Shown here: positions 52,857-61,041 of the stretch, one piece after another | Position numbering within the stretch: the first letter of the stretch is position 1 | Layout of the letters: each line of letters opens with the position of its first letter | From: Aldehydirespirator sp965203575 | Lineage (GTDB): Bacteria; Actinomycetota; Acidimicrobiia; Acidimicrobiales; Aldehydirespiratoraceae | Assembly (NCBI GenBank): GCA_965203575.1 | Contig: OZ241894.1 | Span: 1,860,001 to 1,924,000, forward strand | Direction: 5' to 3' | DNA: 64,000 nucleotides | Translations under genes and position numbers: made by a program | The notes under the pieces: generated by a model | Told to the model about the DNA's origin: nothing | Seen by the model: the letters and a program-made list of their open reading frames with translations, nothing else | Database searches by the model: none

Positions 52857-53627
52857 ATGGATCTGGGACTGGCGGGGCGGCGGGCGATCGTGTTCGGCTC
52901 CACCGCGGGGTTGGGGCGGGCTACCGCGGAGGCTCTGGCGGCCGAGGGCGCGCTGGTGGCCGTGTCGGGGCGCCGGGCCGAGCTGGCCGCCGAGGTCGCG
53001 GCGTCGCTGCCGGACGCGGTGGCCGTGGTCGGCGATCTGACCGTCGACGGTGAGCCGGCCCGCATGGTGGACGAGGCCGCGTCCCTGCTCGGCGGCCTCG
53101 ACATCTGCGTGGTCAACACTAGCGGCGGACCCCCGGGAGGCATGACGGAGGTGTCGGCGGCCGACGAGGTGGCCGCCTACGAGCGGATGCTGCGGCCCGC
53201 ACTGGCGGTCACGAGGGCCGCGATCCCGCACTTGCGTGCCGGAGGCGACGGGCGCCTGGTGTACATCACCGCCCGGTCGGTGGTGGAGGCCTCGCCCGAG
53301 TTGGCCCTGTCGGGGGTGTTCCGCAGCGGCGTGGCGGCTGCGGCCCGCTCGCTGGCCATCGAGCTGGCGCCCGAGGTGCTGGTGAACGTGGTGGTGCCCG
53401 GCCAGTTCGACACCGGCACGCTGGGCCGCTCCCAAGAGGCCCGGGCTGCGGCCGAGGGCATCACCGCCGAGGCGGTGCGGGCCCGCCACCGGGCGTCGAT
53501 ACCGGTGGGCCGGTTCGGCCGGGCTGCCGAGCTGGCCGACGTGGTGACGTTCCTGTGCAGTGCCCGGGCCAGCTTCGTGACCGGGTCGGTCGTGCGCGTC
53601 GACGGGGGCGCCGTCATCGGCTACTGA
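52857..53627 (+). CDS. Atypical short-chain dehydrogenase/reductase
   Basis: A 256-residue SDR protein with the cofactor motif GSTAGLGRA and the C-terminal SFVTGSVVRVDGG. The catalytic YxxxK is replaced: the matching segment reads LSGVFRSGV, so neither Tyr nor Lys is in place. Some SDR subfamilies with an LSN..R pattern share this. It may bind cofactor without normal reductase chemistry, or use other residues. It precedes the fused ETF gene by about 50 bp. Confidence 0.82.
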   Translation: MDLGLAGRRAIVFGSTAGLGRATAEALAAEGALVAVSGRRAELAAEVAASLPDAVAVVGDLTVDGEPARMVDEAASLLGGLDICVVNTSGGPPGGMTEVSAADEVAAYERMLRPALAVTRAAIPHLRAGGDGRLVYITARSVVEASPELALSGVFRSGVAAAARSLAIELAPEVLVNVVVPGQFDTGTLGRSQEARAAAEGITAEAVRARHRASIPVGRFGRAAELADVVTFLCSARASFVTGSVVRVDGGAVIGY

Positions 53628-53664
53628 CCATCTTTCCCGGTAGCAGTGTTGGGCGGCTCAGACG

Positions 53665-53670
53665 GTATAC
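53665..53670 (+). promoter_or_regulatory. GTATAC box before the fused ETF gene
   Basis: CGGTATACAGAAC lies 8 nt before the GTG at 53679. The TATACA part is at leaderless -10 distance. Confidence 0.5.
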
Positions 53671-53678
53671 AGAACGCC

Positions 53679-55526
53679 GTGAAGATCGCCGTCCTGGTCA
53701 AGCAGATCCCTGCCCCGGTCGAGTTCCGGATGCACGAGGGGCGTTTGGTGCGGGACGGCGTGCCGCTGGAGGTCAACGCCTACTGCCGGCGGGCCAACGC
53801 CAAGGCGGTCGAACTGGCCGGCACCGGCGGCGAGGTCGTGGTGTTCACCATGGGGCCGCCCGCGGCCGCCGACGCCCTGCGGGAGATGATCGCCTGCGGC
53901 GCCCACCGGGGCGTTCACCTCTGCGATCCGGCCTTCGCCGGCAGCGACACGCTGGCCACTGCGGTGGCGCTGGCCGCGGCCATCCGGCGTGAGGGGCCGT
54001 TCGACCTGGTGCTGGCCGGGCTCAACTCGCTCGACTCCGACACCGGCCAGGTGCCCGTCGAGGTGGCCGAGCTGCTGGGCCTGCCCTTCGCGGCGGGGGT
54101 GCGGGACCTGGAGGTGGACGGCCGCGCCTTCACTGCCCGGCTGGAGACCGACGACGGCTACCGCACCGTCACCGGTGACCTGCCCGCCGCGCTGTCCGCC
54201 GCCGAGCGGCTGTGCGCTCCGTCGAAGGCTCCGCCCGAGGTGTACGCCGAAGTGGCCGATGACCGCATCGTGCGGCTGGCGACGGCCGACCTGGATGTGC
54301 CTGTCGAGCAGCTCGGCGCGCCGGGTTCGCCCACATCGGTCGGCCCGGTCCGGGTGCTCACCGCCACCAGGCGTGCCCTGCGGGCCGCTTCGGTGGCTGA
54401 AGCGGTGGACATGCTCGAGGAGTTCGGCGCCTTCGTCGACGCTCCCGAATCCGATGATGCCGCCGCCGACGCTTCACCGGGCAGTGCGGCCCTGCTGGAG
54501 GCCGGCACCGACGGGGCCCACGCCGAGGTCGGCGAACGGTCGGTGTGGTGCTTCTTCACCGAGCCGGGGGTGGGCGCCGAGCTGCTGGGAGAGGCGGCCG
54601 AGCTCGCGGCGTGGATCTCGGGAACCGTCACCGCGGTCACCACCATCGCCGACGCAGCGGACCGGTCCGGGCTTCCAGCCGCGGGCGCCGACCGGCTGCT
54701 GTTGATCGAATCGGCCCCAGAGCCCTCCGAGCAGGCTGCCGCGCTGGCGGCCGCCGCTGCTGAGCGGTTGCCGTGGGGGCTGCTGGTGGAGGGGACCCGC
54801 TCGGGCCGGGTTGTTGCCTCCATCGTGGCTGCCCGCTGCGGCTGGGGACTCACCGGCGACGCCGTCGGCCTCGAAGTCAGCCCCAGCGGTCGTCTGGTGG
54901 CGTGGAAGCCCGCGTTCGGCGGTCGCCTCCAGGTGCCGATCCTGTCGCGCTCGCCGGTGCAGATGGCCACGATCCGCCCCGGCGTCCTGGCCCTGCGGCC
55001 GCCCCGCGTCGATGCCGCCGAGCCCGAGGCCGAGCTGCTCCCGGCGCCCCCACCCGCCCGGATCCGCACGGTGGCGGTCGAGCGCGACGACGCCGACACC
55101 GGCGAACTGCGCCGGGCCCGCACGGTGGTGGCCGTCGGTGTGGGCGTGGACCCCGATGGCTATCCGGTGATCGACGAGTTGAGAGCGGCCTTCGGGGACG
55201 CTGCGCTGGGCGCCACCCGGAGGGTCACCGACCAGGGCTGGGTACCCCGCGGCCGCCAGATCGGGGTCACCGGGCACGCGGTGTCGCCCCGGCTGCTGGT
55301 GGCGGTGGGCTCCAGCGGCCGCTTCAACCACACGGTCGGCATCCGCAACGCCGGCGTGCTCATGGCGGTCAACTCGGATCCGGGGGCCGAGATCTTCGAT
55401 CAGGTGGATATCGGCCTGGTCGGCGAGTGGCAGACGATCGTGCCGGAGTTGACGGCCGAACTCAACAAGCGGGGCGTTGGCGACTGGATTCGTTCATCCG
55501 ACTCTCCCGCCGGGGCCGTTGCCTGA
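53679..55526 (+). CDS. Electron transfer flavoprotein with beta and alpha subunits in one chain
   Basis: A 615-residue fusion. The first ~250 residues are ETF beta-like (VKIAVLVKQIPAPVEF, LVLAGLNSLDSDTGQVPVEVAELLG). The C-terminal ~300 residues are ETF alpha-like, with the FAD-binding region TDQGWVPRGRQIGVTGHAVSP, VGSSGRFNHTVGIRNAG, AVNSDPGAEIFDQVDIGLVGEW. A proline/alanine-rich linker joins them. ETF normally has two chains and carries electrons from acyl-CoA or amine dehydrogenases to the respiratory chain. The frame shows no break. Two other flavin enzymes flank it. The GTG start lies behind a GTATAC box. Confidence 0.88.
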   Translation: MKIAVLVKQIPAPVEFRMHEGRLVRDGVPLEVNAYCRRANAKAVELAGTGGEVVVFTMGPPAAADALREMIACGAHRGVHLCDPAFAGSDTLATAVALAAAIRREGPFDLVLAGLNSLDSDTGQVPVEVAELLGLPFAAGVRDLEVDGRAFTARLETDDGYRTVTGDLPAALSAAERLCAPSKAPPEVYAEVADDRIVRLATADLDVPVEQLGAPGSPTSVGPVRVLTATRRALRAASVAEAVDMLEEFGAFVDAPESDDAAADASPGSAALLEAGTDGAHAEVGERSVWCFFTEPGVGAELLGEAAELAAWISGTVTAVTTIADAADRSGLPAAGADRLLLIESAPEPSEQAAALAAAAAERLPWGLLVEGTRSGRVVASIVAARCGWGLTGDAVGLEVSPSGRLVAWKPAFGGRLQVPILSRSPVQMATIRPGVLALRPPRVDAAEPEAELLPAPPPARIRTVAVERDDADTGELRRARTVVAVGVGVDPDGYPVIDELRAAFGDAALGATRRVTDQGWVPRGRQIGVTGHAVSPRLLVAVGSSGRFNHTVGIRNAGVLMAVNSDPGAEIFDQVDIGLVGEWQTIVPELTAELNKRGVGDWIRSSDSPAGAVA

Positions 55527-55546
55527 TGGTCGGCGCGAAGTCGGGG

Positions 55547-55589
55547 ACTGACATGGGGGAGGGATTGACATGGGGGAGGGACTGACATG
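55547..55589 (+). repeat. 17-bp tandem repeat carrying ribosome sites and start codons
   Basis: ACTGACATGGGGGAGGG (55547-55563) is followed by ATTGACATGGGGGAGGG (55564-55580) and the partial ACTGACATG, which includes the true start. The first two ATGs open only 10- and 6-codon frames. Confidence 0.8.
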
Positions 55590-56444
55590 AGGGTCGGCAT
55601 CGGGCTGCCCGTCACCACCAAGGGCACCGGCGGCGAGCTGCTGCTGGCCTGGGCCCGCCGGGCCGAGGAGGCCGGGTTCGATGTGCTCACGGCCATCGAC
55701 CGGATCGTGTACCCCGGCTTCGAGTCGCTCACCGCCATGGCCGCGGCCGCGGCCGCCACCGACCGCGTCGGCCTCCGCACCAACGTGCTGCTCGCGCCGG
55801 CTCGCAGCCCGGTGATGGTGGCCAAGCAGGCCGCATCGGTCGACCAGATCAGCGGCGGTCGGTTCATGCTGGGCATCGGCGTGGGCCGCCGTCCCGACGA
55901 CTACGAGGTCACCGGCCGCAGCTTCGGCACCCGCGGCCGCCGCCTCGACGCCGACCTGGAGACCATGCACACCGAATGGCGCGGGCAACCCGCCGAGGGC
56001 AGGGCCCGGCCGTCGACGCTGGCGCCGGCACGCCATAGCGCCGTCCCGATCTTCTTCGGGGGCAGCCTTGATGCCGCCATCCCCCGTATCGTGCGCCACG
56101 GCGTGGGTTGGAGCGTCTCGTCGCGGGGTCCGGCCGACACCCACGAGATGGCCGAGCAGGTGCGGGCCGCCTGGCGCGAGGCGGGCCGCGAGGGTGCCCC
56201 GACCATCATGGTCATGCACTACTTCGCCCTGGGCGACGACCCCAATGTCGACTACCTGTTCGACTACTACGGCTACCAGGGCGACCGGGCCCGCATGTTC
56301 GCCGAGGGTGCCTACCAGCGGGCCGCCGACGTGACCGCCGCGGTGCGGGACTTCGCAGCCATCGGCGTAGACGAGTACACCTTCGTGCCCACCATGGCCG
56401 ACCTCGCCCAGGTGGATCTCCTGGCCGAGGCCGCGCTGGGTTGA
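55587..56444 (+). CDS. LLM-class flavin/F420-dependent oxidoreductase
   Basis: A 285-residue luciferase-like monooxygenase-fold protein with RVGIGLPV at the start, LDADLETMHTEWRGQ and HSAVPIFFGG. Such enzymes use F420H2 or reduced flavin to reduce or hydroxylate diverse compounds. It follows the ETF fusion closely (about 60 bp) on the same strand, with tandem 17-bp repeats holding its ribosome site. The substrate is unknown. Confidence 0.83.
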   Translation: MRVGIGLPVTTKGTGGELLLAWARRAEEAGFDVLTAIDRIVYPGFESLTAMAAAAAATDRVGLRTNVLLAPARSPVMVAKQAASVDQISGGRFMLGIGVGRRPDDYEVTGRSFGTRGRRLDADLETMHTEWRGQPAEGRARPSTLAPARHSAVPIFFGGSLDAAIPRIVRHGVGWSVSSRGPADTHEMAEQVRAAWREAGREGAPTIMVMHYFALGDDPNVDYLFDYYGYQGDRARMFAEGAYQRAADVTAAVRDFAAIGVDEYTFVPTMADLAQVDLLAEAALG

Positions 56445-56449
56445 ACGGC

Positions 56450-56560
56450 CAGAGGCCGAGCGGGTAGACGCTAAGCCGTGGGAGTCCTTCCGCGGCATCT
56501 AGCGAGGCCGTGGCCCGAGCGGCCCTCAGGTCGCAGCGAACAAGAGCGGGAGTCAAGTAG
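56450..56560 (+). repeat. Interspersed repeat, copy 9
   Basis: The core is 56504-56552 (CCTCAGGTCGCAG variant, as in copy 4). The left end AGAGGCCGAGCGGGTAGACG starts near 56451, just after the LLM gene. Confidence 0.78.
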
Positions 56561-56604
56561 GGCCCGCTCTCGTAATCGGGCCTCGAATGCGATTGAATAG
56601 AGGC

Positions 56605-57213
56605 ATGAGGCTCCCTTCGTGGGCACGCGCCGTTCCGCTGGTGCTGGTGGCGACGGCCGTCCTGGCCGCGGGGTGCGGGCGGTCGGGCTACGAGTACGTC
56701 GAGAACGACGACGAGACCGTCTTCCTCAAGATCCCCGAGGACTGGCAGGTCGTGTCCGAGGGTGCCGTCAACTTCACCATCGCACCCGACGACGACATCC
56801 AGCCGATCTACGGAGAGTTCGTCTGGCCCTGGAGGGCTGAGTTCGACGCGGCCCCGGCCGGCCTCGCCGGTTCGTTCGACTATGTGCAGGGCTACGTGGA
56901 GGTTCAGCCGGTCGACCGCCGGATGCAGGCCCAAGTGAGCCCCGACCTGTTCTTCCCGGAACTCACTGTCGACCCGGGAATGGTGGAGCAGGTCCGCCAC
57001 GACCTGGTGACCATCGGCGACGTCTCGGGCCACCGCATGGCCTGGAAGCAGGTCACCGCCAGCGGAGAGGCCTTCGTGTCCGACCGGCTGGTGCTGATCG
57101 ACAGCCTCGGCAGCAAGGTGTACCACCTCCACGTCGTGTGCACCCTCGGCTGCTACAACGCCAACCTCGCCGAGATCAACGAGGTCATGCGCACCTTCAC
57201 GGTGGAGGACTGA
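56605..57213 (+). CDS. Predicted lipoprotein, unknown function
   Basis: A 202-residue protein with a signal peptide ending at lipobox LAAGC. The mature part is beta-rich (SGYEYVENDDETVFLKIPEDW, VNFTIAPDDDIQ). No family is recognised. It lies 5 bp before the FtsH-like gene (overlapping operon style), so it may assist or be assisted by that membrane protease. The start is ATG 56605; ATG 56587 would add six residues and a poorer signal. Confidence 0.72.
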   Translation: MRLPSWARAVPLVLVATAVLAAGCGRSGYEYVENDDETVFLKIPEDWQVVSEGAVNFTIAPDDDIQPIYGEFVWPWRAEFDAAPAGLAGSFDYVQGYVEVQPVDRRMQAQVSPDLFFPELTVDPGMVEQVRHDLVTIGDVSGHRMAWKQVTASGEAFVSDRLVLIDSLGSKVYHLHVVCTLGCYNANLAEINEVMRTFTVED

Positions 57214-57218
57214 GAGCA

Positions 57219-59720
57219 GTGCGGCTGTGGCGCAGGCGCCGGGAGCGGGCCGGGTCGAAGCGGCCGGCCGAGCCGGTGATGACCCTCGGCTCGACCACCT
57301 CCCGGCCCCGAGACGCCGAGCGCAGGACCCGCCGCCGCCTCGACCCGTGGGACCGCTCCAAGTACTTGATCCTCGGGTCGGTCCTGTTCGGCTTCTTCTG
57401 GTGGCAGAAGCTCAACACCAACCCCATCAAGTCGGTGACCGACGGTTTCTGGGAGACGGTCGAGCAGCAGTCCTGGGTCTGGATCCTGCTGGGGCTCGAG
57501 GTGTTGCGCCAGCTGCACTTCGTGGTGGCCGAGCACTGGTCGGGCTACTACCGGTTCTGGAAGATCAAGGTCTTCGGGCGGGTCGAGAACCGCCGGTCGC
57601 TGATGGATCCGTGGGTGCGGTTCCGTATCGGCCGGGTGTTGAGGATCCTGTTCTGGTTGCTGCTGTTCGGGGTGATCGTCGGCCAGTTCACCGACCAGAA
57701 CCCGGTCGCTGCCCTGATCGGCCTGCCGGGCAGGATCAACACATGGCTGCCGATGGCGGCCCGTTTCATCATCTACCCGCTGTTGCTGATCAGCCAGTTC
57801 GTGCTGCTGTTCTGGTTCCTGTCGCGGGGTGGCGTGGAGACCTACTTCCCCGACGACATCGACACCCGCTTCGACGACGTGTGGGGTCAGGACCCGGTCA
57901 AGGAGCGGGTGCGGGAGAACCTGATCTTCCTGGAGAACCCCGAGTCCATCGAGGAGGTCGGCGGCTACGCCCCGGGCGGCATCCTGTTGTACGGCCCGCC
58001 CGGCACCGGCAAGACGCTGCTGGCCGAGGCCGCTGCGGGCGAGACCGGCAAGCCGTTCGTGTTCGTGGAGCCCGGCGCGTTCATGAACATGTTCTTCGGG
58101 GTGGGCATCCTCAAGGTGAAGGGCCTGTTCCGGAAGCTGCGCAAGCTGGCGTTGCGCTACGGGGGCGTGGTGGCCTTCTTCGACGAGGCCGACGCTCTGG
58201 GCAACCGGGGCGCGGCGGTGGGCGGCCAGGGCGGCTTCGGCTCCGAGCAGTTCGCGGCCTTCCTGCGCGACGCCACCGAGGCGGGCTCGTCGTTCCCGTA
58301 CCTGTCGCCGGGCGCGCAGCGGGCGCTGCAGGAGGCTGCGCTCGGTGGCTACGACCGGGCCGGCTTGCTGGGCGCCTACGGCGGCGACCCGTGGACCGGC
58401 CCCCGCCGTGAGTCGATCATGATGATGGGCGGCGGCGGAGGCGGCATGGGCACGCTCCAGGCTCTGCTGGCCGAGCTGTCCGGACTCAAGAAGCCCCGCG
58501 GGTTCTTCAACCGGATCGTGCGCAAGATGCTGGGGATGCGGCCCAAGCCGCCCCCGAAGTACCGGATCCTGGTGATGATGGCCTCCAACCTGCCCGAGGC
58601 CCTCGACCCGGCCATGCTGCGGCCGGGCCGCATCGACCGGATCTACAAGGTGGGCTACCCCACCCAGGAGGGCCGCAAGCGCACCTACGAGGGGTACCTC
58701 GACAAGGTCGACCATGTGCTCACCGACGACGACATCGAGAAGCTGGCCACGATTACGCCCTACGCCACCGGGGCCACCATCAAGGACATGGTCAACGAGG
58801 CGTTGATAACCGCCATCCGCGACGGCCGGCGGGTCATCACCTGGGCCGACATGATCAAGGCCAAGCAGCTCAAGGAGCACGGCCTGGCCGACGACTTCGA
58901 CTACGTGGAGCACGAGCGCCACGCCCTGGCCATCCACGAGGCCTGCCACGCGGTGGCCCTGCACCGGGTGAGCCGGCACCGCATGATCGATCTGGCCACC
59001 ATCGAGCGCCGGGGCCAGGTGGGCGGCTTCGTGTCGCACATCCCGCCCGAGGACCGCTTCACCCACTGGCGCTCGGAGTACGAGGCCGACCTGGAGGTGT
59101 CGCTGGCGTCGCTGGCCGGCGAGCGGATGTTCTTCGGCGACGACAACTCCTCGGGCGTGGGCGGCGACCTGCGCAACGCCACCCACCTGGCCGCCATGAT
59201 GTCCGGCTACTGGGGCATGGGCGACACGCTGGCCAGCCACGCCGTGCAGCGCCAGTTCGGGATCGGCGGCGGGCAGCGCAAGGGCGACGAGGACGACCCT
59301 GAGCGCGAGCTGCTGCGCATGGGCTTGGGCGACCAGATCGAGCAGCGGCTGGCCGACCGCTACGACGCGGCGCGGTGCCTGCTGGAGGCCAACCGCATCG
59401 AGGTCCTGGCGGTGGCCCACGCCCTGGAGACCCACAAGACCATCACCGGCGACGACGTGAGCGCCATCGTGGACCGCGACGTGGGCCCCTTCCTTGACGG
59501 CCGGGGCTACTACACGCCCGAGGCGGTCAAGGCCCTCGAGGACTACCACGCCGCGGTGCTGGAGCTGCGCCGCACCGGCGGGATGGAGCTCCCGCCGCTG
59601 CCCAGGATCAGCGGCATCACCGGCCGCCTGGTCGAGACGGTGGCCGTCCCCGTCCCCGCCGGTGCCGCAGCCGGCTCCGAGTCCTCCACCTCCAACGGCT
59701 CAGACGACCAGGACGGCTAG
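57219..59720 (+). CDS. FtsH-like membrane AAA+ metalloprotease, divergent
   Basis: An 833-residue protein. Four hydrophobic segments lie before the ATPase (about 46-62, 86-104, 139-158, 178-201), twice the number in FtsH. The AAA domain has Walker A GPPGTGKT (259-266), Walker B VVAFFDEAD (317-325) and LRPGRIDR (467-474). The zinc site is HEACH (573-577) where FtsH has HEAGH. Between Walker B and the second region of homology there is a large insert (about 330-445) with a glycine run (MMMGGGGGGMGTL). It would unfold and digest membrane proteins. The GTG start at 57219 is 5 bp after the lipoprotein stop. Confidence 0.87.
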   Translation: MRLWRRRRERAGSKRPAEPVMTLGSTTSRPRDAERRTRRRLDPWDRSKYLILGSVLFGFFWWQKLNTNPIKSVTDGFWETVEQQSWVWILLGLEVLRQLHFVVAEHWSGYYRFWKIKVFGRVENRRSLMDPWVRFRIGRVLRILFWLLLFGVIVGQFTDQNPVAALIGLPGRINTWLPMAARFIIYPLLLISQFVLLFWFLSRGGVETYFPDDIDTRFDDVWGQDPVKERVRENLIFLENPESIEEVGGYAPGGILLYGPPGTGKTLLAEAAAGETGKPFVFVEPGAFMNMFFGVGILKVKGLFRKLRKLALRYGGVVAFFDEADALGNRGAAVGGQGGFGSEQFAAFLRDATEAGSSFPYLSPGAQRALQEAALGGYDRAGLLGAYGGDPWTGPRRESIMMMGGGGGGMGTLQALLAELSGLKKPRGFFNRIVRKMLGMRPKPPPKYRILVMMASNLPEALDPAMLRPGRIDRIYKVGYPTQEGRKRTYEGYLDKVDHVLTDDDIEKLATITPYATGATIKDMVNEALITAIRDGRRVITWADMIKAKQLKEHGLADDFDYVEHERHALAIHEACHAVALHRVSRHRMIDLATIERRGQVGGFVSHIPPEDRFTHWRSEYEADLEVSLASLAGERMFFGDDNSSGVGGDLRNATHLAAMMSGYWGMGDTLASHAVQRQFGIGGGQRKGDEDDPERELLRMGLGDQIEQRLADRYDAARCLLEANRIEVLAVAHALETHKTITGDDVSAIVDRDVGPFLDGRGYYTPEAVKALEDYHAAVLELRRTGGMELPPLPRISGITGRLVETVAVPVPAGAAAGSESSTSNGSDDQDG

Positions 59721-59766
59721 GTCCGTCCGCCCGGCCGGGATTCGTGCGCGACATTTTTGTTTGTGC

Positions 59767-59978
59767 GTTGAGTTCCGCATGAACTCAACAACTTCGTGCG
59801 GACGGTTCTCTCTTGCTCGTGACAGCTTTCGTGTGGAGCGGGTCCGTCCGGTGAAATTGTTCTGTGCGTTTAGTTCTGCATGAACTAGACAACTTCGCCA
59901 GGACGTTCTGTGTGTCTTAGGTTCTGCATGAACTCTTCGTGAAATTGTTCTGTGCGTTTAGTTCTGCATGAACTAAAC
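59767..59978 (+). promoter_or_regulatory. Array of four palindromic boxes upstream of the Fic gene
   Basis: Box 1 (59767-59789, GTTGAGTTC-CGCAT-GAACTCAAC) and box 4 (59956-59978, GTTTAGTTC-TGCAT-GAACTAAAC) are perfect palindromes. Box 2 (59868-59890) has one mismatch pair, and box 3 (about 59915-59937) keeps only GGTTCTGCATGAACTC. All are centred on a TGCAT/CGCAT pentamer. A longer direct copy surrounds boxes 2 and 4 (59851-59895 and 59939-59983). The stretch is AT-richer than its surroundings. They look like operators for a dimeric repressor. Confidence 0.65.
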
Positions 59979-59999
59979 AACTTTGCTCGGCTACTTTGA

Positions 60000-60005
60000 T
60001 ATACT
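60000..60005 (+). promoter_or_regulatory. TATACT -10 box of a leaderless fic transcript
   Basis: TATACT ends 7 nt before the ATG at 60013. Palindrome box 4 ends 21 bp upstream, where the -35 region would be, so a protein bound there should block transcription. Confidence 0.5.
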
Positions 60006-60012
60006 TCACTCC

Positions 60013-61041
60013 ATGGGAGAGGATTCTGGAGCCGCTGGGCTGCGGGGTAGAGGTCGACCGTCCCATCGTGAGGTGTACGCGAGGCTCCGAATCCAAGTCG
60101 ATGAGTTGAGGGATCGTATGGGCGGTCTGCCGTTGCCCGAGGAGGCTGAGGGCATCTGGCGCTCGATCTGGTACGAGGAGGCGCATCACTCCACCGCCAT
60201 CGAGGGCAACACGCTGGTGCTCAAGCAGGTGGAGCGGCTCCTCGATGAGGGCCGGGCCGTCGGCAACAAGGAGTTGAGCGACTACCTGGAGGTCAAGGGC
60301 TATGCGGACGCTGCCGACTGGGTGTACCGGCAGGCGAGCAGCCCCAAGGGGCTCTCAGGTCACGGCAAGGTCCTCACCCTGTTTGAGGTGCGCGAGATAC
60401 ACCGCATCGCGATGGCTCCCGTGTGGGAGGCATCACCCCATCCTCAGGCGGCCGACAGCGAAGCGCCCGGCAGCTACCGTCGCCATGACATCGAGCCGTT
60501 CCCGGGCGGTATGGTCCCCGTGTCGTGGCCGCTTGTCGACACTGAACTCTCTGTTTGGGAACAGGAGGTCAATTCCCTGGAGGGAGACGCACTGACGTTC
60601 CCCGAGGCGCTGGCGGAGGTTCACTGCCGCTTCGAGCAGATCCATCCTTTCCTCGACGGCAACGGCCGCACGGGCCGGCTTGTGCTGAACCTGATCCTTG
60701 TGCGGCTCGGCTACCCGCCCGCCGTGATCTACAAGCGGGACCGGTCCAGATACCTCCAGGCGTTGCGCAAAGCCGACTCCGGCTCGGCCGGCCCGCTCGG
60801 CGAGATGCTCGCCCGGGCCGTGCTCGACAGCCTCTACCGGTTCGTGCTGCCCGCGGTGGCCGGTCCTGCTCGCCTGGTGCCGCTCGAGGCCCTAGCGACC
60901 CCTGAGTTGGGCGCCGCGGCCCTCCGGGCTGCAGCCGGCCGGGGCAGGCTCCAGGCCACGAGGGGTAGTGACGGTCGCTGGCGCAGTTCGCGTGTCTGGC
61001 TGGACGAGTACGTGAAGTCCCGGTACCTCAGGTACTCGTAG
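60013..61041 (+). CDS. fic: Fic-family protein with built-in inhibitory motif and C-terminal HTH-like region
   Basis: A 342-residue protein. The Fic motif HPFLDGNGRTGR (residues 211-222) is complete for AMP transfer. An N-terminal inhibitory motif (S/T)xxxE(G/N) is present as STAIEG (60-65), which marks a class II, self-inhibited Fic. The C-terminal ~45 residues (SDGRWRSSRVWLDEYVKSRY) resemble an excisionase-type DNA-binding region, so the protein may bind the palindromes upstream of its own gene. The target of AMPylation is unknown. The start is ATG behind a TATACT box. Confidence 0.85.
   Translation: MGEDSGAAGLRGRGRPSHREVYARLRIQVDELRDRMGGLPLPEEAEGIWRSIWYEEAHHSTAIEGNTLVLKQVERLLDEGRAVGNKELSDYLEVKGYADAADWVYRQASSPKGLSGHGKVLTLFEVREIHRIAMAPVWEASPHPQAADSEAPGSYRRHDIEPFPGGMVPVSWPLVDTELSVWEQEVNSLEGDALTFPEALAEVHCRFEQIHPFLDGNGRTGRLVLNLILVRLGYPPAVIYKRDRSRYLQALRKADSGSAGPLGEMLARAVLDSLYRFVLPAVAGPARLVPLEALATPELGAAALRAAAGRGRLQATRGSDGRWRSSRVWLDEYVKSRYLRYS

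Noticed and set aside
57153..59549. 798-codon frame opposite the FtsH-like gene
   Set aside because: A shadow frame without recognisable domains.
59767..59978. CRISPR-like reading of the palindrome array
   Set aside because: Units are unevenly spaced, only four in number and degenerate, and no cas genes are present. Operators fit better.
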